Assembly (NCBI RefSeq): GCF_051307045.1 | Contig: NZ_CP150452.1 | Span: forward strand, 372,001 to 436,000 | Source: Dryocola sp031988645 | GTDB taxonomy: Bacteria; Pseudomonadota; Gammaproteobacteria; Enterobacterales; Enterobacteriaceae | DNA length: 64,000 nt | Reading direction: 5' to 3' | Shown: piece after piece, positions 51,454 to 61,109 of the stretch | How positions within the stretch are numbered: the first letter of the stretch is position 1 | Layout of the letters: each line of letters opens with the position of its first letter | Translations under genes and position numbers: made by a program | Notes under the pieces: model-generated | What the model saw: the letters and a program-made list of their open reading frames with translations, nothing else | Database searches by the model: none | Told to the model about the DNA's origin: nothing

Positions 51454-51685
51454 GATCATCCTCCAGAGGGATGTCACGGAAGATAAGCTTTACCATCAGC
51501 CAGCACAGCCCGATAAAGACCACGGGCACCAGCAGGCAGGCCATTTCAAACCAGTGCGGCAGGCCGGTCGGGCCGATCTCATTATCAGGTAAGTAAGCAG
51601 CCACTAACCAAGCTGCGAGGTAGGCCAAGGTTAGCCACAGCGCCCAGCGCGCTTCTTTATGGGCCTGAACAAAACGCGTGTCCAT
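51443..51685 (-). CDS. yhdT: YhdT, DUF997 small membrane protein
   Basis: An 80-residue protein with two hydrophobic helices (ALWLTLAYLAAWLVAAYL and CLLVPVVFIGLCWLMVKLIF in part). It overlaps the panF start by 11 bases and is always found just before it, so it may assist PanF. The ATG at 51685 (MDTRFVQAHKEAR) is chosen over one 42 bases upstream. Confidence 0.9.
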   Translation of the reverse strand: MDTRFVQAHKEARWALWLTLAYLAAWLVAAYLPDNEIGPTGLPHWFEMACLLVPVVFIGLCWLMVKLIFRDIPLEDDHAA

Positions 51686-51744
51686 TGTTATCCCTTGAGT
51701 TCGCGGAAAGCGGCGATTGTAACGCATAGCGGCGGGCGGGGGAT

Positions 51745-51778
51745 CAAAAAAGAAAAGGCCGCGGGAGCGGCCTTTTTA
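51745..51778 (-). terminator. Terminator of the aroQ-accB-accC transcript
   Basis: AAAAGGCCGC (51753-51762) pairs with GCGGCCTTTT (51767-51776) around a 4-base loop; on the minus strand a T-rich tail follows. Confidence 0.85.
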
Positions 51779-51796
51779 GCGACGTGGTGGAAAAAC

Positions 51797-53143
51797 TTAG
51801 TCCTGAAGACCCAGCTTTTTCTCCAGATAGTGGATGTTGGTGCCACCGTGCTGGAAATGTTCGTCGTTCATGATGCGGGTCTGCAGCTCAACGTTGGTTT
51901 TAATACCGTCGATGATCAGCTCCGCCAGGGCGTTCTTCATACGGGCGATAGCCACTTCACGGGTTTCACCGTAGCAGATCAGCTTGCCAATCATGGAATC
52001 GTAGTACGGCGGCACGGTGTAACCGGCGTAAATGTGCGATTCCCAACGCACGCCAAAACCGCCCGGCGCGTGGAAGCGGGTGATTTTACCCGGGCTCGGC
52101 AGGAAGGTGTTCGGGTCTTCGGCGTTAATACGGCATTCCACCGCGTGGCCTTTAACGTGAACTTCATCCTGCTTGATTGACAGCGGCTGACCGGCGGCAA
52201 TGCGCAGCTGTTCTTTAATCAGGTCAACGCCGGTGATCATTTCGGTTACCGGATGCTCAACCTGAATACGGGTGTTCATTTCGATGAAATAGAACTCGCC
52301 GTTTTCGAACAGGAACTCGAAGGTGCCCGCCCCGCGATAGTTGATATCGACGCAGGCTTTTGCGCAGCGCTCGCCGATGAAGCGACGCAGCTCAGGGGTG
52401 ATGCCCGGCGCCGGCGCTTCTTCAACAACCTTCTGGTGACGACGCTGCATCGAGCAGTCGCGCTCTGCCAGATAGATGGCGTTACCCTGACCGTCTGCCA
52501 GTACCTGAATTTCGATATGGCGTGGGTTCTCAAGGTATTTTTCCATATAGACCATGTCGTTGTTGAAAGCCGCTTTCGCTTCCGCACGGGTCATATTAAT
52601 GGATTGTTCCAGTTCCGCATCGCTGCGCACCACGCGCATACCGCGACCGCCGCCGCCGCCGGACGCTTTGATAATCACCGGATAGCCGATGCGTTTCGCA
52701 TGGGCGCGGTTTTTATCCATATCGTCATTCAGCGGGCCGTCGGAGCCCGGTACGCAAGGTACGCCGGCTTTTTTCATCGCGTTGATAGCGGAAACTTTGT
52801 CGCCCATCAGGCGAATAGTTTCGGCGCGCGGGCCGATGAAAATAAAGCCTGAACGCTCAACCTGCTCGGCAAAGTTGGCGTTTTCAGACAGGAAGCCGTA
52901 GCCCGGGTGAATCGCCACCGCGCCGGTAATTTCGGCGGCGGAGATGATCGCCGGGATATTCAGATAGCTTTTTACGGACGGAGCCGGGCCGATACAGACC
53001 GTCTCATCCGCCAGCAGTACGTGTTTTAAGTCGCGATCCGCGCTTGAGTGCACGGCGACGGTCTTGATACCCAGTTCTTTACAGGCACGAAGAATTCGCA
53101 GAGCAATCTCGCCACGGTTAGCGATAACAATTTTATCCAGCAT
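51797..53143 (-). CDS. accC: AccC, biotin carboxylase subunit of acetyl-CoA carboxylase
   Basis: Carboxylates biotin on AccB using ATP and bicarbonate, the first step of fatty-acid synthesis. At 448 residues it has the ATP-grasp glycine loop KASGGGGGRGM and the catalytic EMNTRIQVEHPVTE. The ATG at 53143 (MLDKIVIANRGEIA) is chosen; the frame is open further upstream into accB but the family start is clear. It lies 10 bases after accB. Confidence 0.98.
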   Translation of the reverse strand: MLDKIVIANRGEIALRILRACKELGIKTVAVHSSADRDLKHVLLADETVCIGPAPSVKSYLNIPAIISAAEITGAVAIHPGYGFLSENANFAEQVERSGFIFIGPRAETIRLMGDKVSAINAMKKAGVPCVPGSDGPLNDDMDKNRAHAKRIGYPVIIKASGGGGGRGMRVVRSDAELEQSINMTRAEAKAAFNNDMVYMEKYLENPRHIEIQVLADGQGNAIYLAERDCSMQRRHQKVVEEAPAPGITPELRRFIGERCAKACVDINYRGAGTFEFLFENGEFYFIEMNTRIQVEHPVTEMITGVDLIKEQLRIAAGQPLSIKQDEVHVKGHAVECRINAEDPNTFLPSPGKITRFHAPGGFGVRWESHIYAGYTVPPYYDSMIGKLICYGETREVAIARMKNALAELIIDGIKTNVELQTRIMNDEHFQHGGTNIHYLEKKLGLQD

Positions 53144-53153
53144 GTTCGCCTCG

Positions 53154-53633
53154 TTACTCGATGACGACCAGCGGCTCGTCATATTCTACCGGTTGACCGT
53201 TTTCAAGCAGGATGGCTTTCACCACGCCGGCTTTGTCGGCTTCGATCTGGTTCATCATTTTCATTGCTTCAACGATGCACAGGGTGTCGCCAACGTTAAC
53301 TTTCTGGCCAACTTCAACGAATGCTTTCGCATCCGGGCTTGGGGTGCGGTAGAAAGTACCGACCATCGGGGAACGTACGATGTGACCACTGACTTCAGCA
53401 GCCGCCGGCGCTTCCATAACCGGCGTAGCGGCAGGAGCAACAGCGTTAGACAGGCCCGGTTGCGGCTGTGGCTGGTACATTGGTGCGGCATAAGCCTGTT
53501 GCATCATCGGGAAACCATTGTTTGCCGGTGAGCGACTGATGCGTACAGACTCTTCGCCTTCAGAAATTTCCAGTTCAGCGATGCCTGATTCTTCAACCAG
53601 CTCGATCAGTTTTTTAATCTTACGAATATCCAT
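53154..53633 (-). CDS. accB: AccB, biotin carboxyl carrier protein
   Basis: Carries biotin between AccC and AccAD. The 159-residue protein has an N-terminal dimerising segment, an Ala/Pro linker (about 48-80) and the biotinyl domain with the target Lys125 in EAMKMMNQ. The protruding thumb (YRTPSPDAK) typical of bacterial BCCP is present. accC follows directly; aroQ precedes by 21 bases. Confidence 0.98.
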   Translation of the reverse strand: MDIRKIKKLIELVEESGIAELEISEGEESVRISRSPANNGFPMMQQAYAAPMYQPQPQPGLSNAVAPAATPVMEAPAAAEVSGHIVRSPMVGTFYRTPSPDAKAFVEVGQKVNVGDTLCIVEAMKMMNQIEADKAGVVKAILLENGQPVEYDEPLVVIE

Positions 53634-53654
53634 GAGTGGGTTCCGTACTCTTGT

Positions 53655-54107
53655 TTAGATGGATTTTGACAGGCGTTTTACCGCCGTCTGTAGTGCAAAT
53701 AAATAACCGTCAGCGCCTAATCCGCAGATAACGCCGACAGCTTTATCAGAAAGATAGGAATGATGGCGGAACGGTTCGCGCGCATGCACGTTGCTGAGGT
53801 GGATCTCGATAAACGGGATCTCCACCGCCAGCAGGGCATCGCGCAGGGCAACGCTCGTATGCGTAAACGCGGCCGGATTGATCAGGATAAAGTCCACGTT
53901 GTCTTTAGCCTGATGAATTCGATCGATTAACGCATATTCCGCATTCGACTGCAGGTGGCTGAGCGACACATTGAGGGTTTTCGCTTCTTCTTCAAGCGTG
54001 TTAACAATCTGTGCCAGCGTCTGGCTGCCGTACTTATCCGGCTCGCGCGTTCCCAGCATATTCAGATTTGGACCGTTCAAAAGCAAAATGTGAAATTTAC
54101 CCGACAT
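53655..54107 (-). CDS. aroQ: AroQ, type II 3-dehydroquinate dehydratase
   Basis: Third step of the shikimate pathway by the dodecameric type II enzyme, unrelated to AroD. At 150 residues it has NGPNLNMLGTREPDKYG, with the active-site loop residues Arg21 and Tyr26, and SNVHAREPFRHHS for the general acid His and substrate binding. It heads the aroQ-accB-accC transcript. I recall E. coli K-12 having only the type I enzyme. Confidence 0.96.
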   Translation of the reverse strand: MSGKFHILLLNGPNLNMLGTREPDKYGSQTLAQIVNTLEEEAKTLNVSLSHLQSNAEYALIDRIHQAKDNVDFILINPAAFTHTSVALRDALLAVEIPFIEIHLSNVHAREPFRHHSYLSDKAVGVICGLGADGYLFALQTAVKRLSKSI

Positions 54108-54216
54108 CGTGCTGCCATCTCCCGCAATTTGTAGGCATTTTACAAAATATACCTAAGTTGCCCGGTTGTCACCTTCAGAGCCTGAAAATGGCCCCTCGGA
54201 AAAACCAAAGTCGCAC

Positions 54217-54245
54217 ATTATAACGATTTCGTAGCATTTGGCAGC
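54217..54245 (-). promoter_or_regulatory. Candidate promoter of aroQ-accBC
   Basis: On the minus strand a perfect TATAAT (plus 54217-54222) is preceded by CTGCCA about 16 bases upstream. It lies 110 bases before aroQ, leaving a long leader. The -35 match is poor. Confidence 0.5.
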
Positions 54246-54342
54246 TAAATACTGGTCTTATCAGGGAAGATGATCAACCCATATCACGTTGAAGGCCCGC
54301 CGGCAGGGGGATTTTTGTGCGGCAGGGTTCACATTTTCAGAA

Positions 54343-54942
54343 TTACCGCCACCATTGACGGAATTTTTTGTAGCGCAGAGCGAGGAGAATGAAGGCACCC
54401 AGCGCATAAAGCAAGGGCTGCGGAGAGATAATCTTTACCGACCAGAGGTAGTGAATCGGCGCAAGGATAGCCACCAGATAGACGAAGTTATGCAGTTTTT
54501 GCCAGCGCGAGCCGAGCTTACGCTGCGCTTTTTGCGTCGAGGTCGCCGCCAGGGCCAGCAGCACCAGCCAGCTGATAATGCCCAGCGACAGGTAAGGGCG
54601 CGTCACCAGTTCCTGGCCGAGCAGGCGCAGGTTATCGATCCCTAATTCAAGCAACGAGTAGCTGACCAGATGCAGCGTCGCCCAGGCAAAGCACCACAGG
54701 CCCAGCAGCCGACGCGTACGAATCAGCAGGGGCTGCCTGGCGTAGCGGGCAAGGGGCGTGACCAACAGCGTCGCCAGCAGTAATTTCAGCGCCATTCTGC
54801 CGGTAAAATGCTGAATATCTTTTGCGGGATCCGCGCTGAACAGCCCCTGGCTTGCGGCATAGAACAGCCATATAAAAGGTAAAAATGCCGCGAGGTGTAA
54901 AATCACTTTCAGCCAGGTAATGTGTTTCGCTGTGAGCCTCAC
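54343..54942 (-). CDS. msrQ: MsrQ (YedZ), heme-binding membrane subunit of the periplasmic methionine sulfoxide reductase, GTG start
   Basis: Passes electrons from the respiratory chain to MsrP. The 199-residue protein has about six membrane helices and conserved histidines for heme b (for example in HFTGRMALKLL and ATLHLVSYSLLELG). The GTG start follows the msrP stop with no gap, so the pair is translationally coupled. Slightly shorter than E. coli YedZ. Confidence 0.94.
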   Translation of the reverse strand: MRLTAKHITWLKVILHLAAFLPFIWLFYAASQGLFSADPAKDIQHFTGRMALKLLLATLLVTPLARYARQPLLIRTRRLLGLWCFAWATLHLVSYSLLELGIDNLRLLGQELVTRPYLSLGIISWLVLLALAATSTQKAQRKLGSRWQKLHNFVYLVAILAPIHYLWSVKIISPQPLLYALGAFILLALRYKKFRQWWR

Positions 54943-55947
54943 TTAAAAATTCTCCTTAAGATTCAGTCCGCGATACAAAGAGGCGACCTGCTCGGCATAG
55001 CCGTTAAACAGCAGCGTCGGCTGGCGTTTTACATCCAGCACGCCGCCGGAGCCGATAAATCTTTCCGTCGCCTGCGACCAGCGGGGATGATCGACGTGTG
55101 GATTCACGTTGGCATAAAAGCCGTACTCGTCCGGCGCGGCCATATTCCATGTCGTCGGCGGCAGGTCGCGAACCAGTTTGATGCTGACGATAGACTTAAT
55201 GCCCTTGAAGCCGTATTTCCACGGCACGGTGAGGCGGATCGGCGCGCCATTTTGCGGCGGCAGCGCTTTTCCGTAGACGCCGACGGTCAGCATCGTCAGC
55301 GGATGCATGGCCTCATCAAGACGCAGGCCTTCTACATAAGGATATTTCAGGCCGCCGCCGATAAAGCGATCCTTCTGACCCGGCATTTGTTCGGGCGCAT
55401 AGAGCGTTTCAAAGGCGACATACTTCGCGTTGCCGGTAGGTTCGACAAGCGCCAGCAGCTTGCTAAGGGGGAAGCCAATCCACGGCACAACCATTGACCA
55501 GGCCTCCACGCAGCGCATGCGGTAGATGCGCTCTTCCAGCGGGAAGCGCTTATACAAATCATCCAGATCGAGCGTCAGGGGCTTTGCGACCTCGCCGCTG
55601 ATTTTCACCTGCCAGGGATCGGTTTTCAGGCTGCCCGCGTTGGCGGCAGGATCGGCTTTATCCAGCCCGAACTCGTAGAAATTATTGTAGCCGGTAACCT
55701 TATCCTCCGGCGTCATGGGCAGCTTTGCCTGCCATTGCGCGGGCTTGCTGAACTGCAAAGGTTTACCCGCCGGCGCCGGCGGCCGGTCGTTTCCTTTAAA
55801 CCACGAAAGGACGTCCGCTTCGGCCGTACGCGGAAGGGACAGCGCCGCCGCGCCGATCCCCAGAGCTTTAATTATCTGGCGGCGCTTGAGCAAAAAAACG
55901 TTTTCTGGCGTAACGTCCGCTTCGGTCAGATCGGTAACCTTCTTCAT
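54943..55947 (-). CDS. msrP: MsrP (YedY), periplasmic molybdenum-dependent methionine sulfoxide reductase
   Basis: Repairs oxidised methionine in envelope proteins. A twin-arginine signal (KRRQIIKALG, residues 21-30) exports it folded. Cys146 in MRCVEAW is the molybdenum ligand, at the same position as in E. coli. 334 residues. It is the first gene of msrPQ and divergent from csrD. Confidence 0.96.
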   Translation of the reverse strand: MKKVTDLTEADVTPENVFLLKRRQIIKALGIGAAALSLPRTAEADVLSWFKGNDRPPAPAGKPLQFSKPAQWQAKLPMTPEDKVTGYNNFYEFGLDKADPAANAGSLKTDPWQVKISGEVAKPLTLDLDDLYKRFPLEERIYRMRCVEAWSMVVPWIGFPLSKLLALVEPTGNAKYVAFETLYAPEQMPGQKDRFIGGGLKYPYVEGLRLDEAMHPLTMLTVGVYGKALPPQNGAPIRLTVPWKYGFKGIKSIVSIKLVRDLPPTTWNMAAPDEYGFYANVNPHVDHPRWSQATERFIGSGGVLDVKRQPTLLFNGYAEQVASLYRGLNLKENF

Positions 55948-56237
55948 GGCAGTCTCCGGTATGCTTTTACCTAAGCATGACGGAGAAGTTGCTTCCCGGC
56001 GAATATGTCACGAAAAATTGAAATTTAAGGCCGCTTCCCGTCCTGCGCGGAACGGCGATGGGAAAAAACGCGCGGAGGGCTATACTCGCTAACTGGCGCG
56101 TCGCGTCCCTTTTTCGCAATAAACGGCGATATTTCGCCTGCGGGCATTTGCCAGGCAAAGCCTTTTGCTATGTAATGCCGCGTCAATCCCGGCCCGGTTT
56201 AAGGCGACAATTTTCATCATACGGAGTTAACTCAAGG
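55948..56237. other. Divergent spacer between msrP and csrD
   Basis: 290 bases that must hold the promoters of both genes. I see no clear -35/-10 pair. An in-frame extension of csrD reaches back to 56058 but lacks family support. Confidence 0.5.
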
Positions 56238-58178
56238 ATGCGATTAACGACGAAACTTTCAGCTTTCATGACGTTACTGACTGGCCTTGCGATCTTTGCC
56301 ACGCTGGTCGGCTGCTCGCTGAGCTTTTTTAACGCGGCGCATGAAAAAGTGAACCAGCGGGTGCTGGCCGTTGCCAGCATTATTGATAACGAGCTGGTCA
56401 CCTCTTCCCCACAAATTTTGCTCGCCCGCCTCAATGAGGTGATGGTCCCTGTCGATATCACGGAAATTCATCTCAGCCTCGGCGACAAAGTCGTCTATGA
56501 GCATGAGCTAAAGCAGGTTTATAACCCGGCCGGCAACCACTACGGCTACCGCAGCGTGACGGTTGAGTTAATGAAGCACCCCGGTATGTTCGTCAGCCTG
56601 ACCTTCCGCGATCCGGTGTCCAATTACTACAATTCCCTGTTTAACACCGTGCCGCTGACTCTCGCCGTCGCCTTTATGATCGTGGTGCTGTTTTTCGCCA
56701 TTCGCTGGATGAAAAAGCAGCTGGCGGGACAGGAGCTGCTGGAAAGGCGCGCAACGCGCATCCTGAACGGCGAGCGCAGTTCAGAAGTCAGAGGTTCGGT
56801 GCTTGAGTGGCCAACCCGCGCCAGCAGCGCGCTTGATGTGCTGCTTTCTGATTTACAAAATGCGAGCGAACAGCGCAGCAGAATGGATACGCTGATACGC
56901 GCCTTCGCCGCCCAGGATGCCAAAACCGGACTCAACAACCGTCTGTTTTTCGACAATCAGCTGGCGACGCTGCTTGAGGACCAGGAGCAGGTTGGCGCCT
57001 ACGGCGTCGTCATGATTATTCGCCTGCCGGATTTTGACACCCTGCACGACACCTGGGGCCGTCCGGCGACCGAAGAGTATCTCTTTACGCTGATTAATAT
57101 GCTCTCGACCTTTGTGATGCGCTATCCCGGCGCGCTGCTGGCGCGCTACTTCCGCAGCGATTTCGCCGTCCTGCTGCCCCACCGCACGTTAAAAGAAGCC
57201 GATGGCATCGCCAGCCAGCTTCTGACGGCCATAGATACCCTGCCTCCGACCCGCATGTTGGACAGCAGCGACATGCTGCACATTGGCATTTGCGCATGGC
57301 GCAGCGGGCAGACCAAGGAGCAGGTGATGGAAAATGCTGAGGTGGCGACCCGCCATGCCTCTTTGCAGGGCGCCAATAGCTGGTCGGTGTATGACGATAA
57401 GCTGCCTGAAAAGGGGCGTGGAAACGTTAAGTGGCGTACGCTCATTGAACAGGCGCTGCGACGCGGCGGCCCGCGCTTCTACCAAAAGCCGGCGGTAATG
57501 CGCGATGGCTATACCCATCATCGGGAAATCATGTGCCGTATCTTCGACGGCGAGCAGGAGGTGCTTTCGGCCGAGTATATGCCGATGGTAAGGCAGTTCG
57601 GGCTTTTCGAGCAGTATGACCGCCAGCTGATAACGCGCACGCTGCCGCTGCTCGGCTTCTGGCCGGAAGAGACGCTGGCCGTGCAGATTACCGTCGACTC
57701 GCTGATCCGCGCGCCTTTCCAGCGCTGGCTCAGGGATACGTTAATGCAGTGTGAAAAATCGCTGCGGAAACGAATTATTTTTGAACTTGCAGAGGCAGAT
57801 GTTTGTCAACACATCAGCCGCTTACAGTCGGTTATACGCTTAATAAAGGCTTTGGGCTCGCGGGTGGCGATTGTGCAGGCGGGGTTAACCGTGGTCAGCA
57901 CAGCCTATATCAAGGCGCTGGATGTAGAGCTGATCAAGCTCCATCCGGGGCTGGTGAGAAATATTGAGAAGCGCACCGAAAACCAGTTATTTGTACAGAG
58001 CCTTGTTGAGGCCTGTAATGGAACGCAAACGCAGGTTTTCGCCACGGGTATCAGGAAGCGTGGCGAATGGCAGACGCTGGTGGAGAAAGGGGTAAGCGGC
58101 GCCCAGGGCGATTTTTTTGCCGCTTCAGCGCCGCTGGACAGTAACGTGAAAAAATATTCTCAAAGATACTCGGTTTAA
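56238..58178 (+). CDS. csrD: CsrD, targeting factor for RNase E decay of CsrB/CsrC small RNAs
   Basis: Membrane protein of 646 residues that sets free CsrA levels. Two helices (about 7-30 and 135-158) flank a periplasmic region. A HAMP-like coiled segment, a degenerate GGDEF domain (RSDF in place of GGDEF near residue 306) and a degenerate EAL domain follow, so no cyclic-di-GMP synthesis or hydrolysis is expected. The ATG at 56238 gives MRLTTKLSAFMTLLTG and the E. coli length. Confidence 0.95.
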   Translation: MRLTTKLSAFMTLLTGLAIFATLVGCSLSFFNAAHEKVNQRVLAVASIIDNELVTSSPQILLARLNEVMVPVDITEIHLSLGDKVVYEHELKQVYNPAGNHYGYRSVTVELMKHPGMFVSLTFRDPVSNYYNSLFNTVPLTLAVAFMIVVLFFAIRWMKKQLAGQELLERRATRILNGERSSEVRGSVLEWPTRASSALDVLLSDLQNASEQRSRMDTLIRAFAAQDAKTGLNNRLFFDNQLATLLEDQEQVGAYGVVMIIRLPDFDTLHDTWGRPATEEYLFTLINMLSTFVMRYPGALLARYFRSDFAVLLPHRTLKEADGIASQLLTAIDTLPPTRMLDSSDMLHIGICAWRSGQTKEQVMENAEVATRHASLQGANSWSVYDDKLPEKGRGNVKWRTLIEQALRRGGPRFYQKPAVMRDGYTHHREIMCRIFDGEQEVLSAEYMPMVRQFGLFEQYDRQLITRTLPLLGFWPEETLAVQITVDSLIRAPFQRWLRDTLMQCEKSLRKRIIFELAEADVCQHISRLQSVIRLIKALGSRVAIVQAGLTVVSTAYIKALDVELIKLHPGLVRNIEKRTENQLFVQSLVEACNGTQTQVFATGIRKRGEWQTLVEKGVSGAQGDFFAASAPLDSNVKKYSQRYSV

Positions 58179-58485
58179 CCTGCCGTTTAGCAAGTTTTCA
58201 CGTAGAATAACGCGCGCTGCATCTCATGGGGGCGCGTGCGTCTGCCGGTCAGATTGTCGCAGCATTTAATGTATTGGTTTGCTACTTAGGCCTGTTCGTT
58301 TAACCTACAGCGTTTGTTCACTTCCCGAGCGGTTTGCGAACCAGTGTTTGTCAGGTGTATCAGGTGAAGTAAACTGCACAAATTTTCACCGTTGCAGAAC
58401 ATTTATGCGCCTTGTCGCTGCAGCGTGTGGTTGGTAAAGTAAGCGGATTTTGTTTCCGCCCCAGCTTTCAGGATTATCCCTTAGT
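58179..58485. other. Spacer upstream of mreB
   Basis: 307 bases with no gene. It must contain the mreBCD promoters, but I cannot pick a convincing pair. No clear terminator for csrD is visible. Confidence 0.5.
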
Positions 58486-59529
58486 ATGTTGAAAAAATTT
58501 CGTGGCATGTTTTCCAATGACCTGTCCATTGACCTGGGTACCGCGAATACCCTGATTTATGTAAAAGGACAAGGCATCGTACTGAATGAGCCCTCCGTCG
58601 TGGCCATTCGCCAGGATCGTGCCGGTTCACCAAAAAGCGTCGCTGCCGTAGGTCATGACGCAAAACAGATGCTGGGTCGTACGCCCGGCAACATCGCGGC
58701 TATTCGTCCAATGAAAGACGGCGTTATCGCTGACTTCTTCGTGACGGAAAAAATGCTGCAGCACTTCATCAAGCAGGTTCACAGCAACAGCTTCATGCGC
58801 CCAAGCCCGCGCGTGCTGGTGTGCGTGCCGGTTGGCGCCACTCAGGTAGAACGTCGCGCCATCCGTGAATCCGCTCAGGGCGCCGGTGCGCGTGAAGTGT
58901 TCCTGATTGAAGAGCCAATGGCGGCCGCTATCGGCGCCGGCCTGCCGGTTTCCGAAGCAACCGGTTCCATGGTGGTGGATATCGGTGGCGGTACTACCGA
59001 AGTGGCCGTTATCTCTCTGAACGGCGTGGTTTACTCCTCCTCTGTTCGTATCGGCGGCGACCGTTTCGATGAAGCCATTATTAATTATGTGCGTCGCAAC
59101 TACGGCTCCCTGATTGGCGAAGCGACGGCCGAACGCATCAAACATGAAATCGGCTCTGCTTATCCTGGCGATGAGGTTCGTGAAATCGAAGTTCGTGGCC
59201 GTAACTTAGCTGAAGGCGTTCCGCGTGGTTTCACCCTGAACTCCAACGAAATTCTCGAAGCGCTGCAGGAGCCGCTGACGGGTATCGTTAGCGCGGTGAT
59301 GGTTGCGCTGGAGCAGTGCCCGCCGGAGCTGGCTTCCGATATCTCCGAGCGCGGCATGGTATTGACCGGCGGTGGCGCACTGCTGCGTAACCTTGACCGT
59401 CTGCTGATGGAAGAGACCGGTATTCCAGTAGTGGTTGCAGAAGATCCATTGACTTGCGTAGCCCGTGGCGGCGGCAAGGCGCTGGAAATGATCGACATGC
59501 ACGGCGGCGACTTGTTCAGCGAAGAGTAA
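58486..59529 (+). CDS. mreB: MreB, actin-like rod-shape cytoskeletal protein
   Basis: ATP-binding filament protein of 347 residues that guides lateral wall synthesis. Phosphate loops [14 protein letters not shown] and [11 protein letters not shown] are present, as is the membrane-binding amphipathic start MLKKFRGMF. The ATG at 58486 is chosen over a 12-residue longer frame because it gives this amphipathic helix. An attenuator hairpin separates it from mreC. Confidence 0.98.
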
Positions 59530-59541
59530 TCAGCCGCGGGT

Positions 59542-59570
59542 AAGGGGGAGTCTTTGACTGCCCCTTTCTT
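59542..59570 (+). terminator. Attenuator hairpin between mreB and mreC
   Basis: AAGGGG-g-AGTC pairs with GACT-g-CCCCTT (59542-59566) around TTT with one internal G-G mismatch, then a pyrimidine/T-rich tail. It would let more mreB than mreCD be made. Confidence 0.65.
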
Positions 59571-59595
59571 GTTGGCCTGGGAATACGCATAGCCT

Positions 59596-60613
59596 ATGAA
59601 GCCCATTTTTAGCCGTGGCCCCGTCGCTGCAGTTTCGCCTGATCCTGGCGTTGCTGGTGGCGATTGGCGTCATTATCGCCGACAGCCGCCTCGGTACGTT
59701 CAGCCAGATTCGAACGTACATGGATACTGCCGTCAGTCCTTTCTATTTTGTTTCAAACGGTCCCCGTGAGCTGCTTGATAGCGTGTCGCAAACGCTCGCC
59801 TCCCGTGACCAGCTGGAACTTGAAAACCGGGCGTTGCGTCAGGAGCTGATCCTGAAAAACAGCGAATTGCTGATGATGGGCCAGTACCGTCAGGAAAACG
59901 CACGCCTGCGTGAATTGCTCGGCTCGCCGCTGCGACAGGACGAGCAAAAGATGGTGACCCAGGTCATCTCTACGGTAAACGATCCCTACAGTGACCAGGT
60001 GGTGATTGATAAAGGCAGCGTAAACGGCGTTTACGAAGGCCAGCCGGTTATCAGCGACAAAGGCGTCGTCGGGCAGGTTATCGCCGTGGCGAAGCTCACC
60101 AGCCGCGTGTTGCTGATTTGCGATGCAACCCACGCGCTGCCGATTCAGGTGCTGCGTAACGATATTCGCGTGATTGCCGCCGGCAACGGCTGTACTGACG
60201 ATCTGCAGCTGGAGCATCTGCCGGCGAATACGGATATCCGCGTCGGCGACGTCCTTGTGACGTCAGGCCTCGGCGGTCGTTTCCCTGAAGGTTATCCGGT
60301 GGGCGTCGTGTCTTCCGTGAAGCTTGATACCCAGCGCGCCTATACCGTGATTCAGGCCCGCCCAACCGCCGGTCTGCAGCGTCTGCGCTATTTGCTGCTG
60401 CTGTGGGGCGCGGATCGCGAAGGCAAAACGCCGATGCCGCCTGACGAAGTGCACCGCGTAGCTAACGAGCGCCTGATGCAAATGATGCCGCAGGTTCTGC
60501 CGCCGGCTGATTCGGTCGGGCCGCCGGCTCCGGTTCCGCCGCCGGCTACTGGTATGCCGCACACGCCTGCTGTGGAGAATCCTCCCGCAACTGGTACCCA
60601 GGGAGGGCAGTAG
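59596..60613 (+). CDS. mreC: MreC, rod-shape determining bitopic membrane protein (frame broken by one extra base near 59620)
   Basis: Links MreB to PBP2/RodA. The ATG at 59596 gives MKPIFSRG, then the frame breaks at GGCCCC (59617-59622); removing one C gives SRGPSLQFRLILALL and a 338-residue protein. A transmembrane helix follows at 10-30, then a coiled coil (about 60-105, LENRALRQELILKNSELL) and the beta-rich periplasmic domain. The C-terminal Pro-rich tail is shorter than in E. coli (367). Its last base overlaps mreD. Confidence 0.93.
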
Positions 60614-61101
60614 TGGGGAGTTATCGTAGCCAGGGCCGTTGGGTTATCTGGCTGTCATTTTTGGTTGCCCTGTTGCTGCAGGTTATGCCCTGGCCGGACG
60701 ACATGAAGGTCTATCGTCCGGACTGGGTATTGCTGCTCCTGCTGTACTGGATCCTCGCGCTGCCCCATCGCGTAAATGTGGGCACGGGTTTTGTCATGGG
60801 TGCCATACTTGATCTGATAAGTGGCTCCACGCTGGGCGTTCGCGCCCTGTCACTGAGTATTGTCGCCTACCTGGCCGCATTAAAATTCCAGCTGTTCCGC
60901 AACCTCGCGCTCTGGCAACAGGCACTGGTGGTGATGCTTTTATCACTGGTCACTGACGTCATCGTGTTCTGGTCGGAATTTTTGGTGATTAACGTCTCTT
61001 TCCGGCCGGAAGTGTTCTGGAGTAGCGTAGTGAACGGCGTGCTCTGGCCGTGGATCTTCCTGTTGATGCGAAAAATTCGCCAACAATTTGCCGTGCAGTA
61101 G
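60613..61101 (+). CDS. mreD: MreD, rod-shape determining membrane protein, GTG start
   Basis: A 162-residue integral membrane protein with about five or six helices, part of the elongasome with MreC and RodA. The GTG at 60613 overlaps the mreC stop. It begins GSYRSQGRWVIWL after Met and is nearly identical to E. coli in the second half. maf follows after eight bases. Confidence 0.97.
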   Translation: MGSYRSQGRWVIWLSFLVALLLQVMPWPDDMKVYRPDWVLLLLLYWILALPHRVNVGTGFVMGAILDLISGSTLGVRALSLSIVAYLAALKFQLFRNLALWQQALVVMLLSLVTDVIVFWSEFLVINVSFRPEVFWSSVVNGVLWPWIFLLMRKIRQQFAVQ

Positions 61102-61109
61102 GGTTAAAC

